A stretch of 14,093 nt of DNA from RGIG8748 sp045578205 (GCA_045578205.1 JAZNJU010000190.1:1-14093); one strand, 5' to 3'; shown: positions 1 through 8,800, counted from the stretch's first letter. Numbers and translations: made by a program. The notes: generated from the letters alone by a model not told the origin.

Positions 1-141
1 ACGCTTCGGTATTATCTTCAAGTGTTGCTTTAACTTCAATGTAATTTACAAGTCCGGTGGAAACTTTGTCAGATGTCCAAGTTTCATCGGAATTCAATTT
101 TGCCTGCATTGAAATGTTTCCCGAATCCGCATAATAATACG
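1..141. repeat. Terminal direct repeat, left copy
   Basis: These 141 bases are identical, base for base, to 13953-14093. The repeat lies inside the coding sequence of the large SLH protein and is not flanked by inverted repeats or any integrase or transposase gene. An exact overlap of 141 bases is what a de Bruijn-graph assembler run to k=141 would leave on a closed contig; that is inference. Closing the ends removes one copy and gives a 13,952-bp unit. Confidence 0.97.
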
Positions 142-1204
142 ATGCTTCCATGGTTATTGTACAGCCTTTTGCCATATCATATTTTTCGCTGTAAGCAACA
201 ATATCGTAAGAACCCGGCAGTAATGTATCTTCGATTGTAACGGTTGCAGTTGTTGTGTCATCTGAAGGCACAATAGTTATTCCGGAAACTTCATTTTCCC
301 TGTCTGTATCCATTGCCTTCCATACAAATGTCTGGTCCAGACAGCCGGGAAGACCTATCTGATTTGTAAGTCCTGCTTCAAAAGTCAGAACATCGCCTGC
401 TTTTACTTTAGTTTTACCGGATACAAGACTATTTTCGATATCATACGCTACTTCTTCTGCGAAGTATGCTCTGTGCATTCCGTTATCATCATCAAGAAGG
501 TTTATGGCAACAGAACTTCCTGCATAGGTGGTACCTTTTTGCAAACCGATGGAGAGTCTGTCCACATCATTTACTGTCTGATTTTTTGTACCGTCACTTT
601 TATTGGCAATAGTACCTTTAAAATCCATCCAGTCGCTTTCTTCAACGGTCATACCCGAAGAGCCATACTCTACGCTGAACTGGCTGGCATTACTGTCAAG
701 GTCGAAAAGGCCAATTACAACATTCGGAGTATAATCATTATTTAAGTTCTTTACCTGTATATCATACACATAATTCTTGCCACCGGCAATATCTCCGGAG
801 ATAAGGTCAGACGTGCCTGTTTTGTAGTTGTTGCTCTTTATAACAGACTGGCCGAAATACAAACCATATGTGTTAAAGTACCATGTCTGACTGCTGCCGC
901 TCATAAGTTGACCGGTTGTACCGGCGGCAGTCATCTTAAGGTATTTACCGCTTACGGTATCGGTATCATAGGCTGCTCTTGTAACCCAGTTACCCGTAGT
1001 ACTTATGCTGCCCAAAAATCCGTACTTGCTGTAGCCCAACACATTGGGATTCAGAACCTCGTCATTTGTCTTGAACATATTCTCGGGCATTTTGCCGGGA
1101 ATATAGTCCTCGTAATTGGCTGATGTTTCATCTGCCATGGATACAACAGGCAGCACAGAAACAAGCATTGCAATAACCAAAACTGTGCATAAAAATCTTT
1201 TCAT
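1..1204 (-). CDS. Secreted SLH-domain protein, N-terminal part (continues at the right end of the window)
   Basis: This reading frame opens at the ATG at 1204 and runs off the left edge without a stop. GGAGG (1212-1216, minus strand) lies 7 bases upstream, which supports this start. The first ~24 residues (MKRFLCTVLVIAMLVSVLPV..) form a signal peptide: basic start, hydrophobic core, small residues before ADE. Residues ~40-250 are beta-rich with no family I recognise. Residues ~265-353 look like a bacterial Ig-like domain, with 'GSYDIVAYS' matching 'GDYNVVAVA' in a second copy encoded at the right end. The frame passes through the 141-base repeat into 12430-14093, giving 908 codons ending in three SLH domains. 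The start lies 16 bases after the stop of the oxidoreductase gene at 1221, so the two are probably co-transcribed. Role: exported surface protein, substrate or wall binding by inference. Confidence 0.9.
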   Translation of the reverse strand, partial: MKRFLCTVLVIAMLVSVLPVVSMADETSANYEDYIPGKMPENMFKTNDEVLNPNVLGYSKYGFLGSISTTGNWVTRAAYDTDTVSGKYLKMTAAGTTGQLMSGSSQTWYFNTYGLYFGQSVIKSNNYKTGTSDLISGDIAGGKNYVYDIQVKNLNNDYTPNVVIGLFDLDSNASQFSVEYGSSGMTVEESDWMDFKGTIANKSDGTKNQTVNDVDRLSIGLQKGTTYAGSSVAINLLDDDNGMHRAYFAEEVAYDIENSLVSGKTKVKAGDVLTFEAGLTNQIGLPGCLDQTFVWKAMDTDRENEVSGITIVPSDDTTTATVTIEDTLLPGSYDIVAYSEKYDMAKGCTITMEASYYYADSGNISMQAKLNSDETWTSDKVSTGLVNYIEVKATLEDNTEA

Positions 1205-1220
1205 GTTAATACCTCCGTTT

Positions 1221-2285
1221 TTAAAAATCCGACAGCGGATTCTGTGCATAAATTAAATCTATTATCTTAAGTTGCTCAAGAATGTGCTTTTTGGGATCTA
1301 TTTCCATAGGCTTGCCCTGTGTAAGATAGTCATATATCATCTTATAGTAAAGATCTGCACCCACATCTATGGGCGTACCTTCCAAGTCGTAGGATTCCTC
1401 TGTAAACTTAAGGTTTTCCGAGCAGTACACAGGATATCCGTTTTCATCTGCCAGAACACCTGCCACAACTTCGCGGGTGGGCTCATTCTCAGGATTGTAG
1501 TATTTAAGGTCAATATGAGGTATTGTTCCTTTTAAGGTTCCTTGGCTACCCTGAACAAGGAACAGATACGGAGAATAGCAATTGCAAGTCGTTATCTCAA
1601 TATCAACAAGCGGGGCTCCGGGAGCCGTAAGAATAACCTTGACATAGTCCTCGGCATCACCAAAGGTTGTAACCCTATCGAGTTTGGAAAACACCGAAAT
1701 ATTTTCGGGAAATCCCATAAGGTCAAGTGCCAGGTCTATGGGGTGCGGCCCCGTGTTTCGTACCTCTCCGCCGGCAAAACTTTTAAGTGTTTGCCAATCC
1801 CATCGTCTTGCAAACTTGGAAAAATTGAGTGTTACTTGTTTTATATCACCAAGTTTTCCGCTTGCTATTATCTCTTTGATTTTTAAGTAATACGGTGCAA
1901 ATCTTGAGTTGTGGAATCCATTTATCATGACACCGTTTTTTTCGGCTGTCTTTATAAGTTTCTGCCCTTCCTCAAAACTTCTTGCAAATGGCTTTTCGCA
2001 AACCACATTGAAGCCGTGTTCCATGAGGCCTGTTGCAACATCTGCGTGCATATGTGAAAATGTTGAGTTTACAACCAGGTCGATATCACTTCTTGCGTAT
2101 AAATCCTCCGGCTTTTCATAAACATCGCAACCGTATTCTTCTTTGGCTCTTTCTCTCCTGTATGCCAACTCATCTACTACTGCAACAACATCAAAATATT
2201 TGCTGAGTTCACTCCTGAAGTAAGCACCGTGTATATCTCTTCCGCTTCTTCCCTGTCCTATTATGGCAACTTTGAGTTTTTTCAT
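1221..2285 (-). CDS. Gfo/Idh/MocA-family NAD(P)-dependent oxidoreductase
   Basis: This 354-aa protein has the normal length and architecture of the family. An N-terminal Rossmann fold carries GQGRSG at residues 10-15 for dinucleotide binding. The family EKP motif is at 97-99, with the lysine that contacts the cofactor and substrate. A C-terminal alpha/beta substrate domain includes TGPHPIDLAL at ~178-187; H181 and D184 fit the usual catalytic positions. Such enzymes oxidise or reduce a hydroxyl on a sugar, inositol or amino sugar in the cytoplasm, but the substrate cannot be told from sequence. There is no signal peptide. The ATG at 2285 is preceded by AGGAG (2292-2296, minus strand). The gene lies 17 bases after a second, divergent family member and 16 bases before the SLH gene, which indicates an operon. 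Confidence 0.93.
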   Translation of the reverse strand: MKKLKVAIIGQGRSGRDIHGAYFRSELSKYFDVVAVVDELAYRRERAKEEYGCDVYEKPEDLYARSDIDLVVNSTFSHMHADVATGLMEHGFNVVCEKPFARSFEEGQKLIKTAEKNGVMINGFHNSRFAPYYLKIKEIIASGKLGDIKQVTLNFSKFARRWDWQTLKSFAGGEVRNTGPHPIDLALDLMGFPENISVFSKLDRVTTFGDAEDYVKVILTAPGAPLVDIEITTCNCYSPYLFLVQGSQGTLKGTIPHIDLKYYNPENEPTREVVAGVLADENGYPVYCSENLKFTEESYDLEGTPIDVGADLYYKMIYDYLTQGKPMEIDPKKHILEQLKIIDLIYAQNPLSDF

Positions 2286-2302
2286 TTTATACTCCTGCTT
2301 TC

Positions 2303-3196
2303 TTACATCATTTCTGCTATTTTTACTTTTCTTTTCTCGGAAATCGAAGTTTCTATTGCCGCCGTCATATATATGGGCATCAACAGTTCTTCTGTGGTAA
2401 GAGGCATCTTTTTGCTTCTCAGCATCTGAACAAATTTTTCAAAACCGAATTTGAAGAAGTTGGCAAGGTCGATTTCTGTTGTAGCCATACCGCCTGTGCC
2501 TAAAGCCAGAGCAAAATACCTATCGCCTGTATTTTCATTAAAATTCATTGTAATTTCTTTATCGTCATACGAAACCAGAACATTAAAATTGCCGTCATCT
2601 ACTACAGATGTGTAAACCTCTTTTGCATCATAACCGAATATTGCAAGGCAAATCTCACAAAGATGCGAAGCATAAAAATATATACCCGAATATTGACTTT
2701 TGAGATTGGCAGGAAAATTCACAAAACCTGCAGAAACTCTGCCTATACTGCCTCCGATTATCTTGTTTCGTAATCCCAACACTTCGTGTGTATATTTGAG
2801 AGTTGATCCGCCTGTAACCAAAGCACTGTACTTATCTATTGCCTCTTCCAGCCTTTTGGCATCCTCGCAGGAAGCAACTACAGGCTTATCCATCCATACA
2901 GGATAACCTTTCTCTATGAATGGCAGCACATCATCAAGATGATATTTTCCATCACGATAGACAACCATTACGGCATCTACCATTCCCAGCATTTCCAAAG
3001 GAGAATTCACAATCAGATCAACTTTTCCTTCTTTTGCCACTTGTTTTGTATGTTCCGGATCGTCATTAAATCCGTATATTGCCGTAACTCTCACATCATC
3101 ATAAGCGTATTTCCCATTTTCGTCGCAAATGTTACAAAGTTTGGAAAACTCCAAGGCGTGGCAATTATCAGAACCAAGTATTCCGATTTTAAACAT
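2303..3196 (-). CDS. Divergent Gfo/Idh/MocA-like oxidoreductase
   Basis: I place the start at the ATG at 3196 (297 aa), because GGAGTG (3203-3208, minus strand) sits just upstream and the product then begins MFKIGILGSDNCH, a normal Rossmann beta strand. A TTG at 3220 would add eight residues and overrun this ribosome binding site. The N-terminal Rossmann region has GSDNCH instead of the classical GxGxxG. The family motif appears as DKP (103-105) rather than EKP. A histidine at 178 in the YASHLCEI segment could be the catalytic-site residue. The protein is shorter than the usual ~330-390 aa, mainly in the C-terminal domain. It is first in the presumed operon, directly after the regulator-operon intergenic region. 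Family membership is fairly sure, the reaction unknown; it may work with its neighbour on successive steps or on related sugars. Confidence 0.85.
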   Translation of the reverse strand: MFKIGILGSDNCHALEFSKLCNICDENGKYAYDDVRVTAIYGFNDDPEHTKQVAKEGKVDLIVNSPLEMLGMVDAVMVVYRDGKYHLDDVLPFIEKGYPVWMDKPVVASCEDAKRLEEAIDKYSALVTGGSTLKYTHEVLGLRNKIIGGSIGRVSAGFVNFPANLKSQYSGIYFYASHLCEICLAIFGYDAKEVYTSVVDDGNFNVLVSYDDKEITMNFNENTGDRYFALALGTGGMATTEIDLANFFKFGFEKFVQMLRSKKMPLTTEELLMPIYMTAAIETSISEKRKVKIAEMM

Positions 3197-3258
3197 ATGT
3201 ATCACTCCATAATATTTCAATTCACATTTTAATCATATCATTGGACAATACATATTTC

Positions 3259-3288
3259 TTGTACTATTAAGCATTTTTTTGTACTATT
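3259..3288. promoter_or_regulatory. Candidate AraC-type operator: two TTGTACTATT direct repeats
   Basis: TTGTACTATT occurs at 3259-3268 and again, identically, at 3279-3288, exactly 20 bases apart start to start, so both copies face the same side of the helix. AraC/XylS regulators commonly bind paired direct half-sites about two helical turns apart next to or overlapping the -35 region. A similar pair lies in front of the gene at 4362-5732, in the same orientation relative to its gene. The adjacent AraC-family gene is the natural candidate to bind. The repeat is seen directly; operator function is inference. Confidence 0.5.
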
Positions 3289-3379
3289 CAACACATATGA
3301 AAATTTTACCTAAACAACCCAACACTTAGTATGCCCTTTAATACTGATTTTTTCCAATATTTGCATTTCTTATTTCACA

Positions 3380-3408
3380 TTGACAATTGCACAAATATAT
3401 TGTATAAT
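3380..3408 (+). promoter_or_regulatory. Consensus promoter for the AraC-family regulator
   Basis: TTGACA (3380-3385) and TATAAT (3403-3408) match the housekeeping sigma consensus perfectly and are separated by the optimal 17 bases. Transcription would start near 3415, leaving a leader of only ~14 bases that is almost entirely the ribosome binding site GGAGGTGAT (3417-3425). The regulator is therefore probably made constitutively unless blocked. Confidence 0.85.
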
Positions 3409-3428
3409 CATTTCCCGGAGGTGATAAT

Positions 3429-4343
3429 ATGCCCGAAAACAAAAAAATCCGAATTGGTGTTTCAAAAATAACACCGGGAGATTTTGCACCATACAGCCTT
3501 ATGCGCTCCAGTGACATATTGGGTGAAAATCATTTTTCCATTTGGAAACTCACACAAAAAAGGCAAACCATACATACGCACGATTATTATCAGTTCTGGT
3601 ATGTTTCAAAAGGAAACTGCAACCATAAAATAGACAACAAAAACTTCCATCTTTCTGCAGGCGACCTTATAGCAATTCCGCCGTTTTCCTATCACAGTAT
3701 GAGTTCGGAATGTGAGAATCTGGAAGTAATAGGCATTGACTTTACGGAAGATTACCTTTCTGCACTTGATAACAATACGGTTTTTCTGTCTTGCATCAAG
3801 CCTTTGTTTCTGCGTGAAAAAGAGAAACAATCTGTATTTAGTGAAATTTCTTTTAAAGAACTTATATTCGAAATGCTGGAAGAACACACTAACAAAGAGA
3901 AATTTTCGCAACTTGTTATTAAAAGTAATTTAATGAAACTTATTGTACTATTGGAAAGAAAATCCGGACTTGTCGAAAATTCAAAATATCCTTTATATAG
4001 CCAGGCAATAGGCGAAGCACTAAGGTACATTCACAACAACATAGAAACAAAAATCAAAATTGAAGACTTGTGCCGTATTTCCAATCTGGCTCCGACTTCC
4101 CTTGGAGTTCAATTTAAAAAAGCCACAGGAAAAAGTGTAGTTACCTATGTAAACAAAATTCGGATTGACAAGGCTAAACAACTGCTTAAAGAAACCGATA
4201 TGTCTATTACAGATATTGCGTATGGGCTCGGCTTTAACGACTCGGCATATTTCAACCGAATCTTTAAGAAAGAAACTCAATACGCTCCCAAAAATTATAG
4301 AACCGAATACAAAATGTTAAAAAAAAGCGTTCAGGAATCCTGA
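3429..4343 (+). CDS. AraC/XylS-family transcriptional regulator
   Basis: This 304-aa regulator has the usual two-part layout. Residues ~30-105 form an N-terminal cupin-like effector-binding domain with the characteristic IHTHDYYQ stretch at ~48-55 and a later SYHSM at ~87-91, typical of sugar-sensing members. Residues ~195-297 form the DNA-binding domain with two helix-turn-helix motifs, the first at ~211-232 (IEDLCRISNLAPTSLGVQFKK) and the second at ~259-281 (ITDIAYGLGFNDSAYFNRIFKK). The GFNDSAYFNRIFKK signature is classic for the family. The ATG is preceded by a near-ideal GGAGGTGAT. It is the only plus-strand gene, divergent from the oxidoreductase operon and convergent with the TIM-barrel gene. 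By family precedent it activates these neighbours in response to a sugar; paired repeats before both units support this. Its stop codon lies inside the terminator hairpin. Confidence 0.95.
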   Translation: MPENKKIRIGVSKITPGDFAPYSLMRSSDILGENHFSIWKLTQKRQTIHTHDYYQFWYVSKGNCNHKIDNKNFHLSAGDLIAIPPFSYHSMSSECENLEVIGIDFTEDYLSALDNNTVFLSCIKPLFLREKEKQSVFSEISFKELIFEMLEEHTNKEKFSQLVIKSNLMKLIVLLERKSGLVENSKYPLYSQAIGEALRYIHNNIETKIKIEDLCRISNLAPTSLGVQFKKATGKSVVTYVNKIRIDKAKQLLKETDMSITDIAYGLGFNDSAYFNRIFKKETQYAPKNYRTEYKMLKKSVQES

Positions 4344-4351
4344 ACGCTTTT
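4319..4351. terminator. Bidirectional intrinsic terminator shared by convergent genes
   Basis: A hairpin with arms GCGTTCAGGA (4327-4336) and its complement (4338-4347), forming 8-9 practical base pairs with a small loop, is flanked by eight A residues on the left (4319-4326) and four T residues on the right (4348-4351). On the minus strand it is followed by eight U residues, a strong terminator for the gene ending at 4362. On the plus strand only four U follow, so it is weaker for the regulator, whose stop codon (4341-4343) lies inside the hairpin. Confidence 0.88.
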
Positions 4352-4361
4352 GCATTGATAT

Positions 4362-5732
4362 TTAATTGTCTGTAAGCATACCTATGGCACCTTCATCGAT
4401 TTTCTTCTTTTCTGCATCGCCTTTCTGCAGTGACTCCCAATAGTAGCCGTTTAAGAAAGATGCCAAATACTGCCATCTTCGCATTGCCTCATAGTCGCCT
4501 GATACATCAGAAGCAATCTTTGCAATCTTTGTTGTGATAGCGGGTATCTTTTCCGGTTCGTTGATTCGTACTGCAGAATCAAAATAAAATTCAGCAAACT
4601 CCTTGCCGCCAAGTTTAGGAGCCATAACATCTAAAATATAATCCTCATTTGTTGCAAAGGGATTATCTGCAAAATACTCCATAGCAAGATAGTTAAACTC
4701 CGCATTTGCATGGAAAAGTGAAGTCTCGCCAAACATAGACACACCGTTTAATCCGGACAGGTAACTAAGATTACACTGACGGCGGATTTTGTCTACTGCA
4801 AACGTGGCTCTGCCCTCTTTCCACTGTGTACCGGAGTGTGCACGCATTACATGGTTGAACTTCTGAAGCGGCTTTAACATCTTCTGCTCGCCCGTCCAAG
4901 TTCCGTCACGAAGTGCCTCGTCACACTTCCACTGCCAGAATACATTTTCGGGCATGCTGTATATCTTCTTTAAATCTTCAGAAGGTTCCGGCGACTCAAA
5001 AAGTTTGCATGCTTCGTCAATAAAGTGATGGTATGACTCGCATATAACAAGTGCATCGGGAGAACGCTTCAGTATCACATCTGTTGCTGCAGGGTAAATC
5101 TTTGCCATATCGGCAACTGACATATATTCAGATTCTTCTCCCCTTCTTGCCTGACACTCGGGGCACTGACAAACACCGCAGTCGCCCGACTCCATCTGTA
5201 TTCCGCCAAGTTCGGGTATCTCCTTAAAAAGCCAATCCAAAGATTCCAGAGCGAAATCATTTAATTTCTGATTGCTGGGACATCCCTGTGCTTGCGCTTT
5301 GAAGCCTCCAGAACCGGAATATTGGAATATTATGGGTGTTCCGTCAGGATACTTACCAACACAATCGGGATTTTCCGCAAAGAACCTGTCAAGCGAATAC
5401 TTGTGGTCACCCTCGTAGTAAATGCCGCCATATGCGTAAAGACCTGCAATCATATATATTCTTACGCCCTTTTCCATGGCATATGAACAAAGTCTTCTTA
5501 CGCTATCAACACCGCCGTGCCTGTCACGCAAAAGTCCCACGATACCTATCGCATTGAACTTGTGCTCTGCACAGAAATCTATTGCTCTTTTGTAGTCTAC
5601 TTCAAAAGTTTCGGGAGTTTTGGTGTAAGCATTCGCAACACCGCAATTCTGTGCTCCCAAAGCATTCTTGCACCATGTTGTACTATGATCCCATGTCCAG
5701 AAAATTCTGTTTGGTATGCTCTTATTTGTCAT
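4362..5732 (-). CDS. Cytoplasmic TIM-barrel glycoside hydrolase-like protein of unassigned family
   Basis: The 456-aa product has no signal peptide or membrane segment. Alternating strands and helices such as FNAIGIVGLL (59-68), VRIYMIAGLYAYGG (90-103), GGIQMESGDCG (176-186), DALVICESYHH (226-236), ENVFWQWKCDEA (262-273) and LNGVSMFGE (328-336) are typical of a (beta/alpha)8 barrel hydrolase. Acidic residues at strand ends (E181, D184, E232, E336) are catalytic candidates. A cysteine cluster C185, C188, C190, C193 in the SGDCGVCQCPECQ segment, together with CPSNQKLNDF at 151-160, recalls uncharacterised barrel families such as DUF4838 or alpha-glucuronidase-like proteins, but I cannot place it in a CAZy family. 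AAGGAG (5741-5746, minus strand) supports the ATG at 5732. It is a single-gene unit with its own promoter region and terminator. Likely role: intracellular cleavage of an imported oligosaccharide, by inference. Confidence 0.8.
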   Translation of the reverse strand: MTNKSIPNRIFWTWDHSTTWCKNALGAQNCGVANAYTKTPETFEVDYKRAIDFCAEHKFNAIGIVGLLRDRHGGVDSVRRLCSYAMEKGVRIYMIAGLYAYGGIYYEGDHKYSLDRFFAENPDCVGKYPDGTPIIFQYSGSGGFKAQAQGCPSNQKLNDFALESLDWLFKEIPELGGIQMESGDCGVCQCPECQARRGEESEYMSVADMAKIYPAATDVILKRSPDALVICESYHHFIDEACKLFESPEPSEDLKKIYSMPENVFWQWKCDEALRDGTWTGEQKMLKPLQKFNHVMRAHSGTQWKEGRATFAVDKIRRQCNLSYLSGLNGVSMFGETSLFHANAEFNYLAMEYFADNPFATNEDYILDVMAPKLGGKEFAEFYFDSAVRINEPEKIPAITTKIAKIASDVSGDYEAMRRWQYLASFLNGYYWESLQKGDAEKKKIDEGAIGMLTDN

Positions 5733-5846
5733 ATATGTATCTCCTTACATAGTATATTCAATAATACAATCGTATCATCTATTATAAGATAAGTCTTGTA
5801 CAATTTATCAATATTTGTATTATCGAACACAAATATTTTTTATAAG
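5733..5846 (-). promoter_or_regulatory. Promoter region with paired AraC-type repeats upstream of the TIM-barrel gene
   Basis: On the minus strand TATAAT (5781-5786) is a perfect -10 box. The nearest -35-like sequence, TTGATA, is at a poor 19-base spacing, suggesting dependence on an activator. Immediately upstream are two related decamers read on the plus strand, TTGTACAATT (5796-5805) and TTGTATTATC (5815-5824), 19 bases apart. They resemble the exact TTGTACTATT pair in front of the oxidoreductase operon and have the same orientation relative to the gene. The shared control is inferred. Confidence 0.5.
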
Positions 5847-5882
5847 GGGTGTAAATCAATTCTTACGAATTGATTTACACCC
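5847..5882. terminator. Perfect 16-bp hairpin after the beta-helix protein gene
   Basis: GGGTGTAAATCAATTC (5847-5862), a four-base loop TTAC and its exact complement (5867-5882) form a 16-bp perfect stem, starting six bases after the stop codon of the 1235-aa gene. On the minus strand the 3' flank is AT-rich (TTATAAAAAATATTT) but not a proper U-tract. It may be a terminator or a 3'-end stabilising hairpin. Its position between the end of a long operon and the promoter of the next gene fits termination. Confidence 0.65.
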
Positions 5883-5888
5883 ACTTAT

Positions 5889-8800
5889 TTATTTTATAAC
5901 ATCTGCAAAATCTGCAACGGGATAACTTTCCATTGCCTTTAAGAGCATTTCAAGTTTTTTAAGTCGTGTCTGCTCATTGTTTACAACAAGAGCACCGCTG
6001 TCTGCAACTATAAGGTTGAAGTTTTCCCAGTCGTAGGTATAGGCTTTGCCCATGAGGTTACAAGCCTGCTTTATGGAAAGAAGTGTAACCCCATCCACAA
6101 CCTTGTAAGAAACATCTCCAAGTCCGGCAACGTTTGTGCCGTTTAATGTACAACCAAGAGTTTTTTGGATAACCTCTTTGGTTACATACAACTCGTCGCC
6201 CTCCTCGAGTACAGGCTTGTGGGACATTTCGTATGTACCGTCTTTGGTGAAAAATCTGTTGGAATTAAGATTCATTACAGACGGATTTACATAGTTAATC
6301 TCAAAATTGTCACGAATTGCCTTGGCGGCTGTGTACATACCCATTGTTATGAAATCATTATATTTATCTGCAGACGGAATCTCACCCGAGAATTTGGTCA
6401 AACGAACCATATCACCTGCGTTGTACACACAAAATACTATCTGGAGCAAGTCGGAAAATTCCGTTCCGTCCACTTCGGCAAGGCTGAATAAGAGTTCTCC
6501 GTCGACATACATAACAAAATAGTTACCCATATCCAGTCTTATTCTGCCCATCATAAAGGAGTGTTTCTTGCCGTCGATTAGATTCAATTCCTTTGTATCC
6601 AATATGCCGAAACCTGCCCTCTGGAATTCCACAAGACCGTGTTTGAGAACGATATAGTTACCGGGATTGCCCTCAACATACTGATGTGAGTTGTTCTTAG
6701 CCGACATACCGATTGTCATATATCCATCGGGAGCAAGATTAAACTGGGCATCAAAACAATAAATAACATTTTCTGAAATGGCTTCAAGTGCGGAAGAACC
6801 GCCATAGTTACTTGTAGTGGCGGCAGCAAGAAGTGTCACCGCGTCTTTTGTAACTTCAACACCGCTCCAGTTGCTCGCATCAAAATACTTTGAAAGGTCT
6901 GCAAAACCGCGGTTTACCTTTGAAGGATCGGAAAAATATGTGTTGAGAATTTCGCTGTACTGATTGAGTCTTTCTTCAGTAAGACCCTGAGGCTGTTTTT
7001 CTATGAGGTACTTGGTAAGGCTCAAATATTTTTTAAACATCTCAAGAGTACCGATTTTGTAGTCACCGGGTTCTGTGCTTACTTTCAGGGTAGAAAGTTT
7101 ATTTGTCATTGTGTTTATAATATGGGTAGTCGGCGCTACGTCAATAGGCTCATAGATGGCTGTTGAGAAAGAGTAAACCCCTGTTTCCGCCTGCCACTGG
7201 TTGCCCATTTCTCTGGAACCGTTTATTGCATATACAGTCCAGAAATATGTCTGCCCTTTTTCAAGATTTTCCATGGGCATGGTGTTGTAACTTACGATTT
7301 CATCGTACACACGGTTTGTAAGTTCTCTGTCGGTTGCGATTATAAGTCTGTACTTATTCGAACCGTACGCATTATCCCATACAAATTCTGAATTTTTTGT
7401 ATTTACGGCAGACTGACCGTTCTTGGGATAAAGCATCTTAAACGGTGCAGTATCTCCATTCAGAACGATATCGTCTTTAAGACCGATTAATTCAATGTCA
7501 AAATTAGAATCGTTCAAGATGTTGGGGTTTGCCTTGGCAATTTCGGAATCGCTCTTTAAACGGTAATCCTGATTTGCAGCATCCACGAAAACATCGTTAC
7601 TTACATCATCATATTTTGTATTATCAATAAATGTACCGAAATGCTTATCTTCGTCACTTATTCCGTAAGAACCGGTATTGATAGCAACATTTCCTATAAC
7701 CTTTGTGAACTTCTTGGGGTTTACACCCTTTTCGTATTCTATGAGGTCAGGATATCTGCTGAAATAAAGTGCTTTATCATAGATATCAGCAACAGCCTCC
7801 TGAGGAGAACCGCCATATACCGCCTGAGTTACAATGTCAGTTGCACGGTAAGGATGAGCATGCATAGTCATTGTTCTGTTGCACTCAACAGTAGTATTGT
7901 ACTGATGAAGTGTAGCACCTGCACCGTTGGAGTTAAAGTCGGAATGCATACCCTTTATGAGATTGTACTGTGCACTCTGACCGCTCTGGCAGTCGTCCCA
8001 GTAAATGGCAATGGTACCTGCTCCTGTCTTTTCGATAGGTGAACAGTCATGGATGTAGTTGTACTGCACCATGGTATCACGGTACACAACATCACCGCCC
8101 CAGTAGATGGCACCTGCATCACCTGTTTCTCTCATTACATCATAGATTTCATTATATTCTACAAGAATTGTGTTACCTGCAGGATAAATAGCCTGTTTAC
8201 GGGCATTGTTGATGTGGTTATTTCGCACTGTCCATCCGCATCCTCTGACCTCAATGGCATCCCACCAGGATTTCTGAGAAACTCCGGAAATGAAGTTATT
8301 TTCTACAACACCTTCGCTCTCGGTAAGTGTATCCAGATTACCGCCGGCAAGACATACTGCAGAACAACCGATGTTATAGAATTCGCATCCGCTCACATCG
8401 ACACGGTATGAAGAATCGTCACGCATGATAAGATTGTGCCAGTGTTTTGAATTTGTTTTGGGTTTTGTACCGCCGGCAGCACTTATTCCGATATATCCTA
8501 TATCTCTGAATACGCAGTCGATAAAATCCACATTGTCTACTCTGCTCATAATAACCGCATTGCCTCTTGTCTGACTAAAGGTAATACCTCTGAATATCAT
8601 ATTGGAAGCATCGCTTATAAGCAGTATCGGGCTGGGAGTTATGGACATTTCCACAGTAGCATCCTTCAAAGAATACGGAGGATACAGATAGAGTTTCATG
8701 TTCTCTCTATCTATATAGTACTCACCGGGAACATCTATTTCTTCCATAAGGTTAATAGCACACCATCTTCTTGACATATAACTGTTTAGGGGGTATGAAT

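Larger units (their letters stand above)
3221..3428. promoter_or_regulatory. Divergent regulatory region between the AraC-type regulator and the oxidoreductase operon
   Basis: This is a 208-base, AT-rich gap between the divergent genes. It holds a consensus sigma-A-type promoter facing the regulator and a pair of 10-base direct repeats nearer the oxidoreductase gene. On the minus strand TATGAT (3232-3237) is a possible -10 box, but there is no good -35 at 17 bases from it, as expected for an activator-dependent promoter. I see no small gene or riboswitch-like structure here. Confidence 0.6.

Noticed and set aside
3197..3220. Upstream TTG start for the shorter oxidoreductase
   Set aside because: It would put the good GGAGTG ribosome binding site inside the gene and add residues before the normal Rossmann start.
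3943..3952. Another exact TTGTACTATT inside the regulator gene
   Set aside because: A single unpaired copy within coding sequence (Ile-Val-Leu-Leu region), away from any promoter; probably chance.
7641..8411. Two open frames of 120-133 codons on the plus strand inside the beta-helix gene
   Set aside because: They lie fully within a strongly supported minus-strand gene, lack ribosome binding sites and resemble no protein; they are antisense shadows.
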